From: Anaerolineae bacterium
GTDB lineage: Bacteria; Chloroflexota; Anaerolineae; J102
Reading direction: 5' to 3'
DNA: 18,371 nucleotides
NCBI GenBank assembly: GCA_026985975.1
Contig: JALSPL010000066.1
Span: 1 to 18,371 of the forward strand
Below are positions 14,334-18,371 of the stretch, in pieces. Every line of letters begins with the position of its first letter. Within the stretch, counting starts at the first letter, position 1. Under the pieces are notes generated by a model. The model was given only the letters and a program-made list of their open reading frames with translations. It ran no database searches and was not told the DNA's origin. The translations under genes were made by a program, and so were the position numbers.

Positions 14334-15185
14334 ATGCCTCAACCTCTTATCGCCCTGGAATCCACTGTCATCGCTCACGGGCTGCCCTGGCCCAAAAACT
14401 ACGAAACCGCCCTGCATCTGGAGGATGTGGCCCGCGCAGCGGGCGCCGAGCCCCGCACCTGCGGCTTCTGGCAGGGCGAGCCCGTCGCCGGCCTCACGCC
14501 CGAGCAGATCGCCCACTTCGCTCAGGGCGGCGATGTGATCAAGGCTTCTCTGCGAGACCTGGGCATCGTGGCCGCCCGCGGCCTGCACGCGGCCACCACC
14601 GTCGCCACCACCATGTGGGTGGCCCACCGTCACGGTATCGAAGTCTTCGCCACCGGCGGTTTGGGCGGCGTGCATCGGGGGAATGACTACGATGAATCAG
14701 CCGATCTCACCGCTTTGGCCACCATTCCCGTGCTGGTGGTGTGCGCCGGAGCCAAGGCTATTTTGGATTTACCCCGCACCCGCGAGCGGCTGGAGACCCT
14801 GGGCGTGCCGGTCATCGGCTACGGCGTGGATGAGATTCCCGCCTTCTACACCCGCAGCAGCGGCCTGCCCGTAGACGCCCGCTGCGACACGCCCGCGGAG
14901 GCGGCCGCCATCTGGCAGGCGCATCGGCGTTTGGGCCTGCGCACCGGCATGTTGGTCACCGTTCCCGTGCCCGAGGCCGACGCCATGGACGAGGCCCTGG
15001 CCGATGAAGCCATCGCCAAAGCCCTGGCCGCGGCCGATGAAGCGGGCGTCAAGGGCAAGGAGATCACCCCCTTCCTGCTGAGCTACATCGCCGATTACAC
15101 GGGCGAGGTCTCGCTGCGGGCCAATCTGGCGCTGTTGGAAAACAATGTGCGTCTGGCCGCGGCCATTGCCCGGGAGATGGCGTGA
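14334..15185 (+). CDS. psuG: Pseudouridine-5'-phosphate glycosidase
   Basis: 283 residues, slightly short of the usual 300 or so because the N-terminus starts directly at the ALESTVIAHG motif. Expected active-site positions are present with spacing consistent with the E. coli enzyme: E9 (ALESTVIAHG), K70 (DVIKASLRD), H114 (GGVHRG), D124 (ESADLTAL) and the Schiff-base lysine K141 (CAGAKAILD). It cleaves the C-C bond of pseudouridine 5'-phosphate to uracil and ribose 5-phosphate, a cytoplasmic step of RNA-nucleoside salvage. The kinase PsuK that normally makes the substrate is not adjacent. No SD precedes the ATG. Downstream is the two-armed repeat region. Confidence 0.95.
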   Translation: MPQPLIALESTVIAHGLPWPKNYETALHLEDVARAAGAEPRTCGFWQGEPVAGLTPEQIAHFAQGGDVIKASLRDLGIVAARGLHAATTVATTMWVAHRHGIEVFATGGLGGVHRGNDYDESADLTALATIPVLVVCAGAKAILDLPRTRERLETLGVPVIGYGVDEIPAFYTRSSGLPVDARCDTPAEAAAIWQAHRRLGLRTGMLVTVPVPEADAMDEALADEAIAKALAAADEAGVKGKEITPFLLSYIADYTGEVSLRANLALLENNVRLAAAIAREMA

Positions 15186-15237
15186 GGAGTTTAAGAGTGA
15201 ACGCTGAAAAGGCTGATGAGCGCAGATGAGAAAGATA

Positions 15238-15390
15238 GGAGATTGATAGAGATGCGGTGGAGATTCAGTGGAGATTCAATAGAGATTCAATGGAGATTTG
15301 ATGGAGATTCCAAATCTCGACGAATCTCGATGAATCTCGACGAATCTCGACGAATCTCGATGAGTCTCAATGAATTTCCATGAATCTCGG
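15238..15390. repeat. Two-armed inverted array: 11-bp units then 10-bp units
   Basis: The left arm has five clear 11-bp units of the type GGAGATTCAAT (15259-15313), with two degenerate ones before. The right arm has eight 10-bp units of the type CGAATCTCGA (15311-15390). The units are inverted relative to each other (GAGATTC against GAATCTC). The junction is a perfect GAGATT-CCA-AATCTC palindrome at 15305-15319. The whole could fold as a long hairpin in several registers. There are no spacers, so it is not a CRISPR. Confidence 0.9.
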
Positions 15391-15416
15391 GACGTTCGCA
15401 GCAATGGATGCCAGCG

Positions 15417-15472
15417 AGCGCCTGCAACCGCCATCGTCTCCCGTCCATCGTCCATCGTCGGGCCGCAGGCTC
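15417..15472. repeat. CCATCGTC tandem block inside a small hairpin
   Basis: GCCTGC (15420-15425) pairs with GCAGGC (15465-15470); extending outward gives GAG/CTC with a 2-nt bulge. The loop holds short tandem units (CCATCGTC, GTCCATC twice). TCTTTAACC follows. Together with 15238-15390 it fills the whole psuG to FAD-protein gap; no gene is seen there. Confidence 0.5.
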
Positions 15473-15493
15473 TTTAACCATTGACAATTCCCC

Positions 15494-16327
15494 ATGCCCG
15501 CACCGCTACGCCCGAACACCCTGGAAGAAGCCCTGGACATCCTGGCCCGGCCCATGCTGGTGCAGGTGACCGCAGGCGGGCCGCCGCCGCGGGTGCTGCC
15601 TCATGCCCTGCTGATGGACGCGGGCCGGGTGCAGGAGATGGCCGGGATTCAGCGTCTGGGCGGAGAGATAAGCGTGGGCGTCAACAACGATTGGGCGGCG
15701 ATCATACGCTCCTCGCTGCTGCGGCCCGCGTCCGCATGCCTGGCTGATGCTGCGGCGCTGATGGAGGATGAAAGTCCGGGCGGGGCGCTGATCCAGGCGC
15801 TGGACGCCGCCCTCCCCGATCATCCTGCATTGCTGGCCCTGACCGTTCTGGACGCGCGGGTGGAAGTGGCAGTCCGGGAGGAAGGCGGGCGCATCATCCG
15901 CCGGACGCCGCCGTTGCTGGCCTATCTGCAAGCCCCGCCCGACCGCCCTCATCTCCCCCTGAGTGTGCGGTTTGCCGCCCCTTTTCAAGCTGCGGGCAGC
16001 GCCTTGCATCTCGAAGAAAATCTTTCGCCCTTGCAGCCCGACGCCCGGGCCGCGGCCGCATTGGTCATCTTCGATCCTGACTCGGGTCTGATCTCGGCCG
16101 CCCGTCTGGCTCTGGCCATCCCCGGAGACTGGCCTATCCTCTGCCCCGCGACCGACGCGCTTCTGGGACAATCGCCAAAAAAAGAGACCATCGAGGCTGT
16201 GGTCCGTCTCGCCCAACGGAACTGCCCACAGCCTCGGGCCTCCGCCCCACACTTTTCTCTCGCCCTTTCCTCGCACCTGATAAGGGAAACGCTGGACCGG
16301 GCCATTGCCCGATCGCAGATCACCTGA
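15494..16327 (+). CDS. Divergent CoxM/XdhB-type FAD-binding domain protein
   Basis: 277 residues, the size of the medium (FAD) subunit of molybdenum hydroxylases such as CO dehydrogenase or xanthine dehydrogenase. The opening RPNTLEEALDILAR and the segment LMDAGRVQEMAGIQRLGGEI match the order of the N-terminal FAD domain. The C-terminal part (about 170-270) resembles the CODH_FAD_C domain (SAARLALAIPGDWPILCPAT, then TIEAVVRLA). The two glycine-rich FAD contacts look degraded: the usual AGGTDL reads TAGGPPP, and the TxGGN segment reads SPGGALIQA. Large and small subunits are absent nearby. It may be a structural or regulatory relative, or a decaying gene. The start at 15494 follows the TTGACAATTCCCC context without an SD. 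moaA and a MoaD-like gene lie within 5.5 kb. Confidence 0.7.
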   Translation: MPAPLRPNTLEEALDILARPMLVQVTAGGPPPRVLPHALLMDAGRVQEMAGIQRLGGEISVGVNNDWAAIIRSSLLRPASACLADAAALMEDESPGGALIQALDAALPDHPALLALTVLDARVEVAVREEGGRIIRRTPPLLAYLQAPPDRPHLPLSVRFAAPFQAAGSALHLEENLSPLQPDARAAAALVIFDPDSGLISAARLALAIPGDWPILCPATDALLGQSPKKETIEAVVRLAQRNCPQPRASAPHFSLALSSHLIRETLDRAIARSQIT

Positions 16328-16338
16328 TAAAGATTAGA

Positions 16339-16410
16339 TCAGGCGCTGGCCTCTTGCAGAAATGTCCAGGCCAGCAATGCGCCAATGACAATCAGAATAA
16401 GTACGGTCAT
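16339..16410 (-). CDS. 23-residue membrane peptide
   Basis: Frame MTVLILIVIGALLAWTFLQEASA, with GGAGGT (minus strand, 16422-16417) exactly 6 nt before the ATG, the best SD in this part of the window. One transmembrane helix (about 2-18) with an acidic C-terminus. A longer 68-codon frame exists, but the SD points to the internal ATG. A possible -10 (GATAAT, minus strand 16464-16459) gives a leader of about 40 nt. The 3' half of the coding region is an inverted repeat: GCTGGCCT (16345-16352) and AGGCCAGC (16368-16375), 8 bp perfect. It is convergent with the FAD-protein gene, 11 nt away. No family is recognised; membrane micro-peptides of this size often bind larger membrane complexes. Confidence 0.55.
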   Translation of the reverse strand: MTVLILIVIGALLAWTFLQEASA

Positions 16411-16506
16411 GATGCTACCTCCGGGCAATGAATACAGCGATGAATGAATCCTATCCTCATTATCGCAAACCTGTGTGAAAATTGCTTGAAAAAGAGCGGG
16501 TAAATC

Positions 16507-16524
16507 CATGACAGTTTTGTCATG
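16507..16524. promoter_or_regulatory. Operator-like inverted repeat
   Basis: CATGACA (16507-16513), GTTT, TGTCATG (16518-16524): perfect 7-bp arms with a 4-nt centre. It lies about 43 nt upstream of the putative -10 of the 23-residue peptide, where an activator or repressor could bind. No T tract follows. Confidence 0.45.
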
Positions 16525-16695
16525 TTGTGATACTATCGGGCTCAACAGACACGCCTTATTCGGTTAAACGTTTGCCCGATGGCGTTTACGGCATGATCGT
16601 TCAATTTTTCTACTCGTTTTTCCATGCTAGACACTGGCGTTTTTTGCTTTGAACGCAATTTCACTCGGATTGTTACTGATAATCTCTTCCCGGGA

Positions 16696-16770
16696 GACGA
16701 AAATGGACGAATGTAGACGAAAAGTGACGATTTTTTTTCGTCAATCTTCGTCCTTTGGTCTATTTTCGTC
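16696..16770. repeat. Long imperfect hairpin built from GACGA units
   Basis: The left arm 16696-16730 contains GACGA four times (GACGAAAAT, GACGAAT, GACGAAAAG, GACGA). The right arm 16738-16770 is its near-complement with three CGTC units. Loop of seven T (16731-16737). The outer 9 bp (GACGAAAAT/ATTTTCGTC) and the inner TGACGA/TCGTCA pair perfectly; the middle has a few mismatches and a 2-nt bulge. It precedes the MoaD-like gene by about 64 nt and is probably within or next to its leader. Confidence 0.8.
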
Positions 16771-16833
16771 AGATCATTGGATATGATGCGTACGAATCCA
16801 GGCGCAATTTCATTTTCGCCAGACTCCGGTTCC

Positions 16834-17100
16834 ATGTTGCAAATCATCGTCAAGTTCGGCGAACCATTACGACGCACCACAGGACAGCGTCGCATTTCTC
16901 TTCGTCTGTCCGATGGGGCTACGGTGGATGATCTTTTGGCGTTGCTTGTCCAGCGCTATCCTGACTTCGAGGCCGCTTTCCGCTCCTACCCTTATATCAT
17001 CTTCATCAATGGCCGCCCGGTCACAGCGGCCCACTACAACGCTACGCGTTTGCAGGATGGGGATATCGTGCATCTGGCGCTGCCGGTGGTGGGGGGATGA
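16834..17100 (+). CDS. MoaD/ThiS-family sulfur carrier with C-terminal Gly-Gly
   Basis: 88 residues from the ATG at 16834. The beta-grasp pattern is clear: MLQIIVKFGEPLRR, then LRLSDGATVDDLLALLVQRY, then YIIFINGRPV and LQDGDIVHLALPVVGG. The protein ends exactly in -VVGG, the tail that is adenylylated and thiocarboxylated in MoaD, ThiS and related carriers. It could be molybdopterin synthase small subunit, a ThiS paralogue or a carrier for another sulfur pathway; no MoaE, ThiG or MoeB-like partner is adjacent. The start is set by homology; there is no SD, and upstream in-frame starts give 15-20 extra unrelated residues. Its TGA overlaps the next ATG by ATGA (17097-17100), so it is translationally coupled to the DNA glycosylase gene. 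Confidence 0.85.
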   Translation: MLQIIVKFGEPLRRTTGQRRISLRLSDGATVDDLLALLVQRYPDFEAAFRSYPYIIFINGRPVTAAHYNATRLQDGDIVHLALPVVGG

Positions 17101-17732
17101 GGCCCGAGCCGCTCCCCCGCAGCTTCTACGCCCGCGCCGCCGTGGACCTGGCCCCCGACCTGCTGGGCAAGCGCCTGATGCGGGAGTTGGACGGCAGGCT
17201 GCTGGTGGGGCGCATCGTGGAGGTGGAGGCGTATCTGGGTGGCGAGGACGCCGCGTCCCACGCCTTCCGCGGGCCCACGCCCCGCAATCGCAGCATGTTC
17301 GGCCCGCCCGGCCACGCCTACGTCTATCTCATCTACGGCGTCCATCACTGTCTCAACATCGTCACCGGGCCCGAGGGCGATGGCCAGGCGGTGCTGATTC
17401 GGGCGCTGGAGCCGCTGGCGGGCCTCGATGTGATGCGGGCCCATCGCGGCGCTGTGGCCGAGCGGGACCTGACCAACGGGCCGGGCAAGCTGTGTCAGGC
17501 CCTGGGCATCGACAAACGGCTGGATGGGCATGATCTCTGCCTGGGCGCGGGCCTGTGGCTGGCGGACGCGCCGCCGCCCCTTGAACCCATCTGCGCCGGG
17601 CCTCGCGTGGGCGTGCGCGGCGATGACGCCGCCCTGGCCCGCCCCTGGCGCTATTTTCTCAAGGACAATCCTTTTGTCTCCCGCTCGCCTCACAATAAAA
17701 CATGCGTCTCCTTTTCTATACCGAAAAAGTAA
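17097..17732 (+). CDS. aag: 3-methyladenine DNA glycosylase, AAG/MPG family
   Basis: 211 residues, normal for bacterial AAG-type enzymes. The region GRIVEVEAYLGGEDAASHAF gives E44 and Y46, corresponding to the catalytic Glu and stacking Tyr of human AAG. TPRNRSMF, the GHAYVYLIYGVHHCLNIVT block and VLIRALEP (R102) follow, all in family order. The enzyme flips out and excises alkylated or deaminated purines (3-methyladenine, hypoxanthine) to start base-excision repair. The last 15 or so residues are variable. Its ATG is embedded in the end of the MoaD-like gene. No LexA or Ada-type site was recognised. Confidence 0.93.
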   Translation: MRPEPLPRSFYARAAVDLAPDLLGKRLMRELDGRLLVGRIVEVEAYLGGEDAASHAFRGPTPRNRSMFGPPGHAYVYLIYGVHHCLNIVTGPEGDGQAVLIRALEPLAGLDVMRAHRGAVAERDLTNGPGKLCQALGIDKRLDGHDLCLGAGLWLADAPPPLEPICAGPRVGVRGDDAALARPWRYFLKDNPFVSRSPHNKTCVSFSIPKK

Positions 17733-17839
17733 CAAAATGCTGAGCAGCCTGCCGACGTTTCACCCGCAAGCCCGGACTATGGCCATGTTTTTCAGACAGG
17801 CGTTACGGGCTGCTGCCCGGCGATAGCAGTGAGAATAAC

Positions 17840-17885
17840 CGGAGACGGTGAAGGAGAACACACGTTTTTAGGTCTCCTGTCTCCG
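17840..17885. terminator. Bulged hairpin between convergent aag and vapC-type genes
   Basis: CGGAGAC (17840-17846) pairs with GTCTCCG (17879-17885), and AGGAGA (17852-17857) with TCTCCT (17873-17878), leaving a 5-nt left bulge and a 15-nt loop. It lies between two convergent genes, as expected for a shared transcription stop, although no strong T tract follows on either side. Confidence 0.45.
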
Positions 17886-17921
17886 ATCTTCCCTCTATAT
17901 TTCAGATAAAATCCATGATGA

Positions 17922-18347
17922 TTACGCCGTGTTTTCCCACGGATTGATGATTATAACGCCAGAGGGGGCGAAATCCGAGACATTGCGCGTCATCAGATGC
18001 AAACCATGACGGAGGGCCGTGGCTGCAATTAACCCGTCGATGGCAGGCATGGTAAGGCCATCTTTACGGGCGCTGGCCGTTATTTCTCCCCAAATTTGGC
18101 TCGTTTCGATATCAACAGGCAAGATGCGCTGGGGGAAAAGAGACTCCAGCCCGTGTAACCACTGCTGAAGTCTCTCTCGTTTTTTGCCATGGGGCAGAAG
18201 CGCAACGCCTTTGGTGATTTCGCCGAGCGTGAGAGCGCTGATGAAAATATCATCATCGGCTAAAGCTGTGATGGCCTTTTTGACAGCAGGGCTCCCGTTG
18301 GGGCGTTGGAGTTCAGAAAGAACGCAGGTGTCCAACAAGACTCTCAT
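17922..18347 (-). CDS. vapC: VapC/FitB-type PIN-domain toxin
   Basis: 141 residues. PIN-domain acidic residues are in place: D6 (VLLDTCVLSEL), E43 (TLGEITKG), D104 (MPAIDGLIAATA) and D125 (TRNVSDF). The FitB-like details LPHGKKRERLQQWL and HGLHLMTRNVSDF support the VapC/FitB branch. These toxins are Mg-dependent ribonucleases, often cleaving tRNA or rRNA, and are held inactive by a small DNA-binding antitoxin. The start overlaps the upstream frame by ATGA, typical of vapBC. GC is lower than in aag, fitting a mobile or exchangeable module. The RNA target is unknown. Confidence 0.92.
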   Translation of the reverse strand: MRVLLDTCVLSELQRPNGSPAVKKAITALADDDIFISALTLGEITKGVALLPHGKKRERLQQWLHGLESLFPQRILPVDIETSQIWGEITASARKDGLTMPAIDGLIAATALRHGLHLMTRNVSDFAPSGVIIINPWENTA

Positions 18348-18371
18348 AGTTCGGCCTCGCGCATGAAGGAA
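18344..18371 (-). CDS. 3' end of the probable VapB antitoxin, cut by the window edge
   Basis: The minus strand enters the window in a frame reading S-F-M-R-E-A-E-L and then a TGA that overlaps the toxin ATG (ATGA, 18344-18347). Only eight residues are visible, so the identification rests on position and on the usual antitoxin-toxin order. Confidence 0.5.

Larger units (their letters stand above)
16411..16833. other. Structured intergenic region between divergent small genes
   Basis: 423 nt without a convincing gene. It contains the SD and probable promoter of the 23-residue peptide (minus strand), a perfect inverted repeat at 16507-16524, and a long imperfect hairpin at 16696-16770, both listed separately. 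Start codons upstream of 16834 in the MoaD-like frame (TTG 16777, ATG 16783 and 16786) add residues unlike the family. Confidence 0.6.

Noticed and set aside
15311..15390. Regular 10-bp direct repeats considered as a CRISPR array
   Set aside because: The units abut with no spacers, are far shorter than CRISPR repeats, and no cas gene is present.
16339..16545. 68-codon version of the small membrane peptide
   Set aside because: The ideal SD points to the internal ATG at 16410, and the additional N-terminal part crosses the 16507-16524 palindrome and the probable promoter.

Overview
The window looks like a chromosomal segment from a Gram-positive-like or deep-branching bacterium, most likely a member of the Chloroflexota (Anaerolineae or a relative). 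This is inferred from the long Thr-Pro (TPTPTATP-type) linkers in a large exported protein, RNase J in place of RNase E, moderately high GC in the housekeeping genes, many genes without a strong Shine-Dalgarno (SD) sequence, and intergenic DNA full of short degenerate repeats. No rRNA, tRNA, transposase or CRISPR array was found.

Layout. (1) 1-690 is the 3' part of a tagaturonate epimerase (UxaE-type) gene, followed by a hairpin and about 380 nt with no convincing gene. (2) 1075-4737 encodes a 1220-residue membrane-anchored extracellular protein: a glycosidase-like TIM barrel, a beta-sandwich, a DNRLRE domain, a TP-rich linker and a beta-propeller. A strong terminator follows. (3) 4807-5632 holds a divergent pair, a MaoC-type hydratase (-) and a dodecin (+), with a good sigma-70-type promoter for the former and a perfect -10 for the latter. 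(4) 5678-10651 is a minus-strand block read AAA ATPase > DUF4276/TOPRIM-like protein > TrmA/RlmD-like methyltransferase > RNase J. The first three genes are joined by two ATGA overlaps. It ends at a strong terminator shared with the dodecin gene. (5) 10847-12524 is a SufR-like Fe-S regulator overlapping moaA, under a near-consensus promoter. (6) 12657-14015 is a UMF1-family MFS transporter. (7) 14334-15185 is psuG, followed by a striking two-armed repeat. (8) 15494-16327 is a divergent CoxM/XdhB-type FAD-domain protein, convergent with a 23-residue membrane peptide gene. (9) 16834-17732 is a MoaD-like sulfur carrier overlapping an AAG-family DNA glycosylase. (10) 17922 to the window end (-) is a VapBC-type toxin-antitoxin pair, with the antitoxin cut by the window edge.

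How the genes work together. The AAA ATPase/TOPRIM-like pair has the two-gene logic of OLD-like defence systems (for comparison PARIS AriA/AriB and AbiL). It has visibly lower GC than the genes downstream. Unusually, it is translationally coupled to a methyltransferase homologue that keeps the TRAM domain, the Fe-S cysteines and a SAM-type loop but has substitutions at every catalytic position I could align, including the nucleophilic Cys. This coupled three-gene unit is the best candidate for an undescribed system. A second theme is molybdenum cofactor and Fe-S biology: the SufR-like regulator, moaA, a CoxM-like subunit and a MoaD-like protein lie within about 6 kb, but without the catalytic subunit of any molybdoenzyme.
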